Below are positions 1-6,326 of a stretch of 7,558 nucleotides of DNA, piece after piece (within the stretch, counting starts at the first letter, position 1; every line of letters begins with the position of its first letter). The position numbers and the translations under genes were made by a program. The notes beneath the pieces were generated by a model. It was not told the DNA's origin and did no database searches. It saw only the letters and a list, made by a program, of their open reading frames with translations. Source of the stretch: an uncultured Methylocystaceae bacterium (lineage in GTDB: Bacteria > Pseudomonadota > Alphaproteobacteria > Rhizobiales > Beijerinckiaceae). The DNA lies in assembly GCA_945956975.1 (NCBI GenBank), contig CAMFKC010000098.1, forward strand, positions 1 through 7,558, given 5' to 3'.

Positions 1-40
1 CATCGCTGTTCGGAAACCTTGATGACGCCCCGCGCCTGCT

Positions 41-79
41 CCCTCTCCCGCTTGAGCGGGGGAGGGTTGGGGAGGGGGT
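41..79 (+). repeat. GC-rich hairpin repeat, copy 1
   Basis: A left arm CCCTCTCCCGC (41-51) is followed by a 4-nt loop and the right arm GCGGGGGAGGG (56-66), giving an 11-bp stem with one G-T wobble. A purine-rich tail, GTTGGGGAGGGGG, runs on to 79. The same element occurs in opposite orientation at 4877-4913 with an identical left arm. It lies just after the stop codon of the acyl-CoA dehydrogenase gene on the minus strand. It could therefore help end transcription, but no T-run follows in either direction, so I class it as a dispersed intergenic repeat. Confidence 0.6.
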
Positions 80-89
80 CACGCCACCC

Positions 90-1268
90 TTACGCCTTCG
101 CCTTTTCCTTCTTGCGCTCGTCTTCCGGCGCAATGCCGAGCATCTTCGACAGGATCATCAGCATGACTTCGTCCGCGCCGCCGCCGATCGAGGCAAGGCG
201 CGAGTCGCGGTAGGAGCGGCTGACGGGCGTCTCGTTCATGAATCCCATGCCGCCCCAATATTGCAGGCAGGAATCCGTCACCTCGCGGCCAAGGCGGCCG
301 GCCTTCAACTTCGCCATCGAGGCGAGCTTGGTCACGTCCTGGCCCTCAAGCATCAGTTCGCAGGCGCGGTAGCAGAGCGAGCGCAGCAGTTCGACTTCGG
401 TCTGCAATTCCGCGAGGCGGAAATGCACGACCTGGTTGTGCAGCACGGGCTTGCCGAAAATCTGCCGCTGGCGCGCATAGTCGATCGTCGCCTGGATGAT
501 GCGTTCCTTGCCCTTGAGGCTGGAGACGGCGCCCCACAGGCGCTCTTCCTGGAACTGCACCATCTGATAGGTGAAGCCCTTGCCTTCCTCGCCGATGAGA
601 TAGCGTTGCGGCACCCGCACATTGTCGAAATAGATCTGAGCCGTGTCGGAGGAATGCATGCCCATCTTGTCGAGCTTGCGCGCGATCTCCACGCCCTTGG
701 TCTTCATCGGCACGCAGATCAGCGACTTGTTGCGATGAACCGGTCCCTCGGACGTATTGGCGAGCAGGCACATCCAGTCGGCCTGCGTGCCGTTGGTCGT
801 CCACATCTTCCCGCCATTGATTACGTAGTCGCCGCCGTCCTTCTTCGCTGTGGTCTTCACCGAGGCGACGTCAGAGCCTGCGCCGACTTCCGACACGCCG
901 AGGCAGGCGACATATTCGCCCGAGATCGACGGCGCGAGAAACTGCGCGCGCACTTCATCGTTGCCGAAGCGCGCGAGGGCCGGCGTCGCCATGTCCGTCT
1001 GCACGCCGATCGCCATCGGCACGCCGCCGCAATTGATCTGGCCGAGTTCTTCGGCAAAGGCCATCGCGTAGGAATAGTCGAGGCCGGAGCCGCCGAATTC
1101 CACGGGCTTGTTGATGCCGAGGAACCCGAGCTTGCCCATCTTTCCGAACAATTCGTGCGCCGGAAAGATGCCTGCCTTCTCCCATTCGTCGACGAAGGGA
1201 TTGATGTCGGAGGCGATGAATTTCGAAATGTTGCGACGAATCTCGTCGTGTTCGGCCGTGAATTTCAT
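90..1268 (-). CDS. Acyl-CoA dehydrogenase, isovaleryl/branched-chain-like active site
   Basis: This is a 392-aa cytoplasmic FAD flavoprotein that introduces an alpha,beta double bond into an acyl-CoA and normally passes electrons to ETF. The length is typical and all regions are present: an N-terminal helical domain, the flavin/substrate signature CLGVSEVGAGSDV at 122-134, the beta domain with MWTTNG at 155-160, and the C-terminal helical domain with QYWGGMGFMNE at 336-346. The usual catalytic glutamate of the IYEGT-type motif is absent; the segment reads IGGGADEV (361-368). Glu242 in QEERL aligns with the helix-G glutamate that serves as base in isovaleryl-CoA dehydrogenase, so a branched substrate is likely. 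The start is supported by GAGGTGA, which overlaps the upstream gene's stop and lies about 5 nt before ATG. It is the second gene of an operon with the carboxyltransferase, 10 bp away. The exact substrate (isovaleryl-, citronellyl- or another acyl-CoA) is not decided. Confidence 0.93.
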   Translation of the reverse strand: MKFTAEHDEIRRNISKFIASDINPFVDEWEKAGIFPAHELFGKMGKLGFLGINKPVEFGGSGLDYSYAMAFAEELGQINCGGVPMAIGVQTDMATPALARFGNDEVRAQFLAPSISGEYVACLGVSEVGAGSDVASVKTTAKKDGGDYVINGGKMWTTNGTQADWMCLLANTSEGPVHRNKSLICVPMKTKGVEIARKLDKMGMHSSDTAQIYFDNVRVPQRYLIGEEGKGFTYQMVQFQEERLWGAVSSLKGKERIIQATIDYARQRQIFGKPVLHNQVVHFRLAELQTEVELLRSLCYRACELMLEGQDVTKLASMAKLKAGRLGREVTDSCLQYWGGMGFMNETPVSRSYRDSRLASIGGGADEVMLMILSKMLGIAPEDERKKEKAKA

Positions 1269-1278
1269 TTAGGTCACC

Positions 1279-2880
1279 TCACATGCGCGCGACGCCGAAG
1301 GTCGTATGCCGTAGCGGCCTCAGCTCCGCCTCGCGGCAGATCGAAAGGCAGAAGGCCAGGACCTTGCGCGTGTCGCGCGGATCGATCAGCCCGTCGTCCC
1401 ACAGGCGGGCAGTGGCGTAGAGCGCGGTCGTCTCGCCCTGCATGCGGTCGGCGATGCCCTTTTCCATCGCGTCGAGCTTCTCGCGATCGACAGGCTTGCC
1501 TTCGCGCTTAAGCTTGCCCTCGGTCACGATCGACATGACCTTGGCCGCTTGCTCCGGCCCCATGACGGCGATGCGGTTGTTCGGCCAGGCGAAGATGAAG
1601 CGCGGATCGTAGCCGCGCCCGCACATGCCGTAATTGCCGGCGCCGAAAGAGGCGCCGATATGCAGCGTGATCTGCGGCACCGTGGCGTTGGAGACGGCCT
1701 GGATCATCTTCGAGCCGTGCTTGATGATGCCCGCCTGCTCCGCCTCGCGGCCGACCATGTAGCCGGTCGTGTTCTGCAGGTAGATGATCGGAATGTTGGA
1801 CTGGCAGCACAATTGGATGAACTGCGCCGCCTTGGTCGCGCCGTCCGCGTCGATCGGCCCGTTGTTGCCGATGAAGCCGACCGTATGGCCCTCGATCGCG
1901 CCGTGGCCGCACACCGTGTGCACGCCGTAGAGATCCTTGAAACCCAGATATTCGCTGTCGTCGACGATGCGCGCGATCACCTCGCGCACGTCGATCGGCT
2001 TGCGGTAATCGACCGGCACGACGCCCGCGAGTTCCTGCGGGCTGTAGCGCGGCTCCTTGTAGGCGCGCGGCTCCCGCTTCTGGATCTGGTCGTTCCACGG
2101 CAGCATGGCCATGACTTCGCGCGCGATGCGGATGCCGTCGGCGTCGTCCTCGGCGACATATTCGCCGAGGCCCGACTTGGTCACATGCATGTCGGCGCCG
2201 CCGAGTTCCTCGTCGGTCGCGATCTCGCCGGTGGCGGCGCGCAGCAGCGGCGGTCCGGCAAGGAAGACCTTGGCCTTGCCACGCACCAGAATGTTGTAGT
2301 CGCTGAGGCCCGGCAGATAGGCGCCGCCCGCGGTGGACGAACCATGCACCACTGTCACCTGCGGAATGCCCGCCGCCGACATGCGCGCCTGGTTGGCGAA
2401 GCTCCGGCCGCCTTCGACGAACATCTCCGCCTGAAACAGAAGATTGGCGCCGCCGGATTCCACCAGCCGCACCATCGGCAGCTTGTTCTCCAGCGCAATC
2501 TGTTGGGTGCGCAAGCCCTTCTTCACGCTCATCGGCGTAGACGTGCCGCCCTTGAAGGCGCTGTCGGATGCCGAGACCATGCAGCGGATGCCCGCGACAT
2601 AACCGATGCCGATGATGCCGCCACCGCCGAATTCGTCATGCATCCGCAGGCCGGCGAGTGTCGAGAGTTCGAGCCACGGCGCGCCGGGATCGAGCAGCAG
2701 CGCGAGACGCTCGCGCGGCATGATCTGGCCGCGCTTGGTGAACAGCTCGCGCTTGGTCTCTCCGGTCTCGCGAATCTTGTTTTCGAGTCCGCGGAATTCG
2801 TCGATCAGCCGAAGCATCTCTTCGCGGTTCGCGCGAAAGGAGTCGGAATCGACGTCGATCTTGCTTTCGATGACCGGCAT
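1279..2880 (-). CDS. Acyl-CoA carboxylase carboxyltransferase (beta) subunit, methylcrotonyl/geranyl-CoA type
   Basis: This 533-aa protein is the carboxyltransferase half of a biotin-dependent acyl-CoA carboxylase. It moves CO2 from carboxybiotin on the partner alpha subunit to the gamma carbon of an enoyl-CoA. Two crotonase-fold domains are complete, roughly residues 30-280 and 290-520. The oxyanion-hole glycine segments are HGSSTAGGAYLPG (179-191) and IGASFGAGNYGMCGRGYDPRF (408-428), and VMGPEQAAKVM follows at 439-449. The start MPVIESKIDVDSDSF and the phrase GPPLLRAATGEIATDEELGGADMH look like MccB/LiuB and AtuC proteins, with a lean towards AtuC (geranyl-CoA carboxylase) from memory of those families. 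AGGGG lies 4 nt before ATG. It is the first gene of the operon, with the dehydrogenase downstream and a TetR gene divergent upstream. No alpha subunit is in the window, so it must lie beyond the left edge or elsewhere. The family is certain; the substrate is not. Confidence 0.94.
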   Translation of the reverse strand: MPVIESKIDVDSDSFRANREEMLRLIDEFRGLENKIRETGETKRELFTKRGQIMPRERLALLLDPGAPWLELSTLAGLRMHDEFGGGGIIGIGYVAGIRCMVSASDSAFKGGTSTPMSVKKGLRTQQIALENKLPMVRLVESGGANLLFQAEMFVEGGRSFANQARMSAAGIPQVTVVHGSSTAGGAYLPGLSDYNILVRGKAKVFLAGPPLLRAATGEIATDEELGGADMHVTKSGLGEYVAEDDADGIRIAREVMAMLPWNDQIQKREPRAYKEPRYSPQELAGVVPVDYRKPIDVREVIARIVDDSEYLGFKDLYGVHTVCGHGAIEGHTVGFIGNNGPIDADGATKAAQFIQLCCQSNIPIIYLQNTTGYMVGREAEQAGIIKHGSKMIQAVSNATVPQITLHIGASFGAGNYGMCGRGYDPRFIFAWPNNRIAVMGPEQAAKVMSIVTEGKLKREGKPVDREKLDAMEKGIADRMQGETTALYATARLWDDGLIDPRDTRKVLAFCLSICREAELRPLRHTTFGVARM

Positions 2881-2974
2881 GGCGCCCCTGCGGCTCTTGT
2901 CGCGCAGAAGGTCGCGCGCGCAGACAGCGCGACGCCTCCCTCGACGCTGGCGATGGCTCTTGCGGCCATGCGCC

Positions 2975-3007
2975 TTTAATCCTCCAATTAAATTTGAGGT
3001 TGCCTCA
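2975..3007. promoter_or_regulatory. Putative TetR operator in divergent promoter spacer
   Basis: This AT-rich patch lies in otherwise GC-rich DNA between the divergent carboxylase and tetR genes. It holds nested inverted repeats: TTTAAT (2975-2980) with ATTAAA (2987-2992); CCTC (2981-2984) with GAGG (2996-2999); and a perfect TGAGG-TTG-CCTCA (2995-3007). A perfect TTGACA, read on the minus strand, lies at 3025-3020. Seventeen bases further on, the -10 position would fall on the palindrome, although the hexamer there (CAACCT) is a poor -10 match. TetR proteins usually bind such dyads in their own divergent promoter, so control of both directions from this site is the natural inference. No binding site is proven. 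Confidence 0.5.
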
Positions 3008-3054
3008 GAAATATGGCACTGTCAATCGCCGCTTCGTCAGCGCGGCGGGGGATC

Positions 3055-3720
3055 ATGGCGAGACCGCAGCGCAGCGAAAACAAGCCCGCGACATCGAAGG
3101 CCAGCGGCAAGAATCGCGGCGCGCCGACCGCCGTTGGCGCCTGGGGCGAGCGCGAGACCGGCATTCTGAAGGTCGCCGAAGATCTCTTCGCGCGCAACGG
3201 CTACGAGAACACCAGCATGGCGGCCGTCGCCGCAGCAGCGGGCCTGTCCGAAGGCACGCTCTACAATTATTTCCGCAACAAGACCGATCTCGTCATCCGC
3301 GCCTCGCTTGCCGCTCTTGAGCGCAGCGTCGAGGCCGCCGAACAGGCGGTGAAAGACGCCAGGAGCCTGCGCGAAGGGCTCGAAAGGCTGATTGCGCTAC
3401 ATCTGTCGGCCGTCATCGAGGACGACGAGAAATACCGCATCTGGCTGCGCGAGGTGCGCGGCGTGAAATCCTTCCGCCGCTCGGCCGGCCGCGATGCGCT
3501 CGCGCGTTTCGCCAACCAGTTCCCCGCCCTGCTCGACAGGTTCGGCCACAAGGAAAAACCGGGCGCCCTCACCCTCGCCATGATGCGCGACATGGTGTTC
3601 GGCGGCTCCGAACACATCGGCTTCACCGCCATGATACAGAAGCGCGCCGACGCAATCGACGTGGATGCGACGGCGAAGGTTCTGGCGGACGTTTATCTGC
3701 GCGGGTTCGGACTCGAATAG
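3055..3720 (+). CDS. TetR/AcrR-family transcriptional regulator
   Basis: This is a 221-aa DNA-binding regulator. After a basic, poorly conserved tail (residues 1-30) comes the TetR helix-turn-helix at about 36-82, with AEDLFARNGYENTSM, the recognition region AAAAGLSEGTLYNYFRNKTDL and the usual aromatic YNYF. The remainder is an alpha-helical ligand-binding and dimer domain with no recognisable ligand signature. I chose the ATG at 3055 because GGGGGA lies a few bases upstream. The in-frame ATG at 3013 would add 14 residues, has no good ribosome site, and sits only 5 bp from the palindrome at 2995-3007. The divergent placement against an acyl-CoA carboxylase/dehydrogenase operon suggests it represses those genes and senses an acyl-CoA or a related metabolite, as PsrA-, LiuQ- and AtuR-type TetR proteins do. 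The ligand is an inference. Confidence 0.9.
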   Translation: MARPQRSENKPATSKASGKNRGAPTAVGAWGERETGILKVAEDLFARNGYENTSMAAVAAAAGLSEGTLYNYFRNKTDLVIRASLAALERSVEAAEQAVKDARSLREGLERLIALHLSAVIEDDEKYRIWLREVRGVKSFRRSAGRDALARFANQFPALLDRFGHKEKPGALTLAMMRDMVFGGSEHIGFTAMIQKRADAIDVDATAKVLADVYLRGFGLE

Positions 3721-3727
3721 CCGGACG

Positions 3728-3829
3728 GCGAGCCTTCAGGCTCGCAATCATGGCATGCGCGCAGGCCTCTCGCGCGTTCGGGCAGCCTTGTTATAGTCGT
3801 CGCATTCGAATGCGAGCCTGAAGGCGCGC
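3728..3829. repeat. Inverted pair of 18-bp hairpin repeats (REPIN-like)
   Basis: The left unit, GCGAGCCTTCAGGCTCGC (3728-3745), is a near-perfect hairpin with an 8-bp stem and a 2-nt centre. The right unit (3812-3829) is its reverse complement with one mismatch; 15 bases match exactly between 3732-3746 and 3811-3825. The units point towards each other across about 66 bp, the layout of REP doublets. The left unit starts 8 bp after the tetR stop and could end that transcript, but no T-run follows. The right unit lies in the leader of the aldo/keto reductase gene. Confidence 0.6.
3792..3815 (+). promoter_or_regulatory. Candidate -10 box and 16-bp palindrome before the aldo/keto reductase gene
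   Basis: TATAGT (3792-3797) resembles a sigma-70 -10 box, although the -35 position about 17 bp upstream has no good match. Immediately downstream is TCGCATTCGAATGCGA (3800-3815), a perfect 16-bp palindrome. It would lie at the transcription start, a usual place for a repressor operator. It overlaps the right-hand hairpin repeat, so it may instead be part of that element. Confidence 0.3.
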
Positions 3830-3848
3830 GATCCACTGAGGAAGCACC

Positions 3849-4787
3849 ATGACCAAGCGCCGCATCGGCCGCTCCGATCTCCACGTCCAGCCCTTCTGCT
3901 TCGGCGGCAACGTCTTCGGCTGGACAGCGAACGAAGCCATGTCCTTTCGCCTGCTCGACGCCTTCGTCGATCATGGCTTCAACTTCATCGACACCGCCGA
4001 CGTCTATTCGGTCTGGGTGGAAGGCCACAAGGGCGGCGAGTCCGAAACGGTTCTCGGCAACTGGTTCAAGAAGAGCGGCAAGCGCGACAAGGTGGTGCTC
4101 GCCACCAAGGTCGGCTTCATCAAGGGTCTGAAACCTGCCTACATCAGGCAGGCAGTCGAGGATTCGTTGAAGCGGCTGCAGACCGACGTCATCGACCTCT
4201 ACCAGTCGCACAAGGACGATCCCGACACCGCGCAATCCGAAACGCTCGGCGTCTACGCCGACCTCATCAAGGAAGGCAAGGTGCGCGCGATCGGCGCCTC
4301 CAACTACTCGGCTGCGCGGCTGAAGGAAGCGCTCGACATATCCGCGAAGAACGGCATCCCGCGCTACGAATGCATGCAGCCCGAATACAATCTGATGGAG
4401 CGCAAGGTCTACGAGGGCGAATTGCAGGACCTGTGCGTGAAGGAAGAGCTCGGCGTCATCCCCTTCTTCTCGCTCGCCTCAGGCTTTCTCACCGGCAAAT
4501 ATCGCAGCGAAGCCGATCTCTCCAAGAGCGTGCGCGGCGCCCGCTCCGCTGGAAAATATCTGAAGACCACCACCGGCCCGAAGGTGCTCGACGCGCTCGA
4601 TCACGTCGCCGCCGCACACAAGGCGACCTGCGCGCAGGTGGCGCTCGCCTGGATCATGGCGCGCAAGGGCCTGACGGCGCCGCTCGCCAGCGCGACCACG
4701 CCGGAACAACTCGAGGAATTGCTGGGGGCGGTGAAACTGTCGCTCAGCCCAGCAGACATCGCGGAGCTGGATGCCGCGAGCGCGTGA
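3849..4787 (+). CDS. Aldo/keto reductase
   Basis: This 312-aa soluble NAD(P)H-dependent oxidoreductase has the (beta/alpha)8 barrel of the AKR superfamily and reduces an aldehyde or ketone to an alcohol, or the reverse. The catalytic tetrad is visible: Asp48 in FIDTAD, Tyr53, Lys87 in LATKVG, and His121 in DLYQSHKDD. The NADP-binding end is present as the segment GLTAPLASATTPEQLEE near residues 274-290. The length matches bacterial members of the family, such as the YajO/Tas-like and general stress-type AKRs. GAGGAA lies about 5 nt before ATG and supports the start. The gene stands alone on the plus strand, 128 bp after tetR across a repeat-bearing spacer, and converges with the SDR gene. No substrate can be named from the sequence. 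Confidence 0.92.
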   Translation: MTKRRIGRSDLHVQPFCFGGNVFGWTANEAMSFRLLDAFVDHGFNFIDTADVYSVWVEGHKGGESETVLGNWFKKSGKRDKVVLATKVGFIKGLKPAYIRQAVEDSLKRLQTDVIDLYQSHKDDPDTAQSETLGVYADLIKEGKVRAIGASNYSAARLKEALDISAKNGIPRYECMQPEYNLMERKVYEGELQDLCVKEELGVIPFFSLASGFLTGKYRSEADLSKSVRGARSAGKYLKTTTGPKVLDALDHVAAAHKATCAQVALAWIMARKGLTAPLASATTPEQLEELLGAVKLSLSPADIAELDAASA

Positions 4788-4799
4788 GGGCTTGGCCTT

Positions 4800-4830
4800 C
4801 CCTTTTCCGCCAAGCGGGGGGAGGGTGGCG
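4800..4830 (+). repeat. Degenerate GC-rich hairpin repeat, copy 3
   Basis: A left arm CCCTTTTCCGC (4800-4810), the loop CAA and a right arm GCGGGGGGAGGG (4814-4825) form an imperfect stem with several G-T pairs and one bulged A. The layout matches the copies at 41-79 and 4877-4913, but it has decayed. It starts 13 bp after the reductase stop codon. Confidence 0.4.
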
Positions 4831-4843
4831 AGCGCAACGAACC

Positions 4844-4863
4844 GGGTGGTGGACAATCCACCC
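4844..4863. repeat. Small inverted repeat GGGTGG/CCACCC
   Basis: GGGTGG (4844-4849) and CCACCC (4858-4863) form a 6-bp stem around an 8-nt loop. It lies between the two GC-rich hairpins in the convergent spacer and may be the inner part of one composite repeat element spanning about 4800-4913. No function is evident. Confidence 0.35.
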
Positions 4864-4876
4864 AATAATCGCGAGG

Positions 4877-4913
4877 CCCCCTCCCTGACCCTCTCCCGCT
4901 GCGCGGGAGAGGG
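4877..4913 (-). repeat. GC-rich hairpin repeat, copy 2 (possible bidirectional terminator)
   Basis: CCCTCTCCCGC (4889-4899), a 3-nt loop and GCGGGAGAGGG (4903-4913) form a perfect 11-bp stem. The flank CCCCCTCCCTGAC (4877-4889) corresponds, on the minus strand, to the purine tail of copy 1 at 67-79. It is therefore the same element in the opposite orientation. It sits between the 3' ends of the convergent reductase and SDR genes, where a hairpin could stop transcription from both sides. Neither side has the T-run of a standard intrinsic terminator. Confidence 0.6.
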
Positions 4914-4931
4914 AATGGACTCGTGTCCCGT

Positions 4932-5687
4932 TCACGTCCGCAGCGTCAGCCCGCCATCCGCCACCAAGCCGTGGCCGGTGATGAAATCCGCCTCGTCGCT
5001 CGCCAGCAGCAGCGCCGCACGCGCCATGTCGATCGGCTGGCCGAGGCGGCGCAGCGCCGCCTTCTTCTCCCACACGCCGCGAATGAAGGGATCGGCGAAC
5101 GAGGCCTGCGTCATGCCGGTCTCAATGGCGCCCGGCAGGATGTAGTTCGCCGTCACCTTGTGCTTGCCGAGTTCCAGCGCCATCGTCTTGGTCAGGCCGG
5201 CGACGCCATGCTTCGACGCGGTGTAGGCGCAAAGCCCGATATCCGTGTCGAAAGCCATGACGGAGGCCGTGCAGATGATGCGCGCCCGGCCCTTCTCTTC
5301 CGCCCGCTTGATGAGATGCGGAATGGCGGCGCGCGAAATGCGGAAGGGCGCCCGCACGTTGACCGCGAACTGGCGATCCCATTCCGCGTCCGTCGTTTCG
5401 TGTGTAAGCGAGCGTCCGGAAACGCCGGCATTGTTGAAGAGAATGTCGATGGCGCCGAAATTCTCGAGCGCTGCGTTCACGATTTTTTCCGGCGCATCGT
5501 CGTCCGTCACGCTCTGCGCGAGCACACTGATCGCGCCATTGCCTTCATGCGCGGTCAGGATGGCGGATTCCGGCCGGTCCACTGCCAGCACTTTCGCGCC
5601 GCGCTCGGCGAACAATTGCGCGGTCGCGCGCCCTATGCCCGAAGCCGCGCCCGTGATGACGGCAAATTTCCCGGAAAGATCGACCAT
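4932..5687 (-). CDS. Short-chain dehydrogenase/reductase (classical SDR)
   Basis: This 251-aa soluble NAD(P)-dependent oxidoreductase has a Rossmann fold and classical SDR length. Visible landmarks are the cofactor motif TGAASGIG (12-19), Asp37 at the end of beta-2 (which usually favours NAD over NADP), NNAG (85-88), and the catalytic set Asn110, Ser142, Tyr155 and Lys159 (YTASK). PGAIETG (185-191) and the C-terminal GHGLVADGGLTLRT follow. It resembles the FabG/glucose-dehydrogenase-like group of alcohol or 3-oxoacyl reductases; the substrate is unknown. AGGGAG lies 7 nt before ATG, and the same GGGAG can pair with CTCCC just upstream. The gene converges with the aldo/keto reductase and lies 95 bp downstream of the DUF2147 gene on the same strand, so read-through from there is possible. 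Confidence 0.93.
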   Translation of the reverse strand: MVDLSGKFAVITGAASGIGRATAQLFAERGAKVLAVDRPESAILTAHEGNGAISVLAQSVTDDDAPEKIVNAALENFGAIDILFNNAGVSGRSLTHETTDAEWDRQFAVNVRAPFRISRAAIPHLIKRAEEKGRARIICTASVMAFDTDIGLCAYTASKHGVAGLTKTMALELGKHKVTANYILPGAIETGMTQASFADPFIRGVWEKKAALRRLGQPIDMARAALLLASDEADFITGHGLVADGGLTLRT

Positions 5688-5694
5688 TGTTTCG

Positions 5695-5710
5695 CTCCCT
5701 TATTCGGGAG
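5695..5710 (-). promoter_or_regulatory. Hairpin masking the SDR ribosome-binding site
   Basis: Read on the minus strand, CTCCC, a 6-nt loop (GAATAA) and GGGAG form a 5-bp all-complementary stem. The GGGAG arm is the SDR gene's Shine-Dalgarno sequence, 7 nt before its ATG. Folding would hide the ribosome site, so translation could be reduced or conditional. A chance stem this short is quite possible. Confidence 0.3.
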
Positions 5711-5782
5711 CATTACAGCAGGCCTCTCGCCGCATTCACAACCGCGTCCCGCGCATCAGCGCTCTGCGCGCGCGGCCTGCGC

Positions 5783-6250
5783 TCAGTGTCCGATGCCGGG
5801 CTTACCCGTAGGCGCCGGCATCGGCGGCTTGCCGCCGGGCGTCGAGGCCTTGCTTTGGTCGGCCGCGCGCTTCCACGTCTCGCTCTTGCACAGGAACGAG
5901 ATCAGGCACCCCTCCAGCGTGAGTTCGTCGGGCTTCTCGACCGTCACGCCGCCTTTGTAGGTCTTGCCGTCCTGCGTGTTGAAGATTTCGCCGCGCCAGA
6001 CGCCCTCCTTGTCGAGGGTCGCATTGCGCAGGATCACAGTACCCACCGCCTTGCTTTCCTCCGGCTTGCTGACGCCGATCACCTTGGCGCAGAGCTTGCC
6101 GGCGCAATTGTAGAAATCGAACGTTGTGCCGCTGGCCTCGCGCTCCCACACGCCCCACGGTTCATAGGGCGGCGCGTGCGCCGCGATCAGCGTCGTGGGA
6201 AGCGCCGCCAACGCGACGGCGAACGCAAGAGCTTTCGTCGGGTGAACCAT
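5783..6250 (-). CDS. Secreted DUF2147-family protein
   Basis: This is a 155-aa exported protein of unknown function. Residues 1-26 form a Sec signal peptide (short basic start, hydrophobic core AFAVALAALPTTLIAA, and AHA before the likely cut). The mature part has the DUF2147 pattern: GVWER at 33-37, a cysteine and then LC at 49-54, GEIFNTQDGKTYKG at 88-101, the EGC motif at 113-115, Cys121, and ETWKRA near 124-129. A proline-rich tail (about 138-155) follows. The four cysteines could form disulfides in the periplasm. I chose the ATG at 6250 because GGCGGAG lies about 8 nt upstream and the signal peptide begins there. The longer in-frame reading to 6373 adds 41 residues with no ribosome site and would bury the signal. 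It is divergent from the membrane protein gene at 6406. Confidence 0.85.
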   Translation of the reverse strand: MVHPTKALAFAVALAALPTTLIAAHAPPYEPWGVWEREASGTTFDFYNCAGKLCAKVIGVSKPEESKAVGTVILRNATLDKEGVWRGEIFNTQDGKTYKGGVTVEKPDELTLEGCLISFLCKSETWKRAADQSKASTPGGKPPMPAPTGKPGIGH

Positions 6251-6326
6251 AGACCGCGCTCCGCCTGGATCGGACCAACGCGAGACTAGCCGCAGAATCG
6301 CGCCGGAACAAAGGCGATCGGCGAGC

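Noticed and set aside
1..3. CAT at the left edge, a possible ATG of a further minus-strand gene
   Set aside because: Only three bases are visible, and no Shine-Dalgarno sequence stands out in the bases just before it. It cannot be supported from this window.
261..2979. Two very long plus-strand open frames (261-1511 and 1549-2979) opposite the dehydrogenase and carboxylase genes
   Set aside because: They are antisense to two strongly conserved genes. Their products are rich in Arg, Ala and His with no domain, the usual result of high-GC codon bias leaving the opposite strand free of stops.
3013..3054. Longer N-terminus for the TetR regulator from the ATG at 3013
   Set aside because: It lacks a ribosome site at proper spacing and abuts the putative operator; the extra residues do not look like TetR sequence.
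4889..4913. Standard intrinsic terminator between the reductase and SDR genes
   Set aside because: The hairpin is strong, but neither side has a run of T, and the same element recurs elsewhere, so repeat is the safer call.
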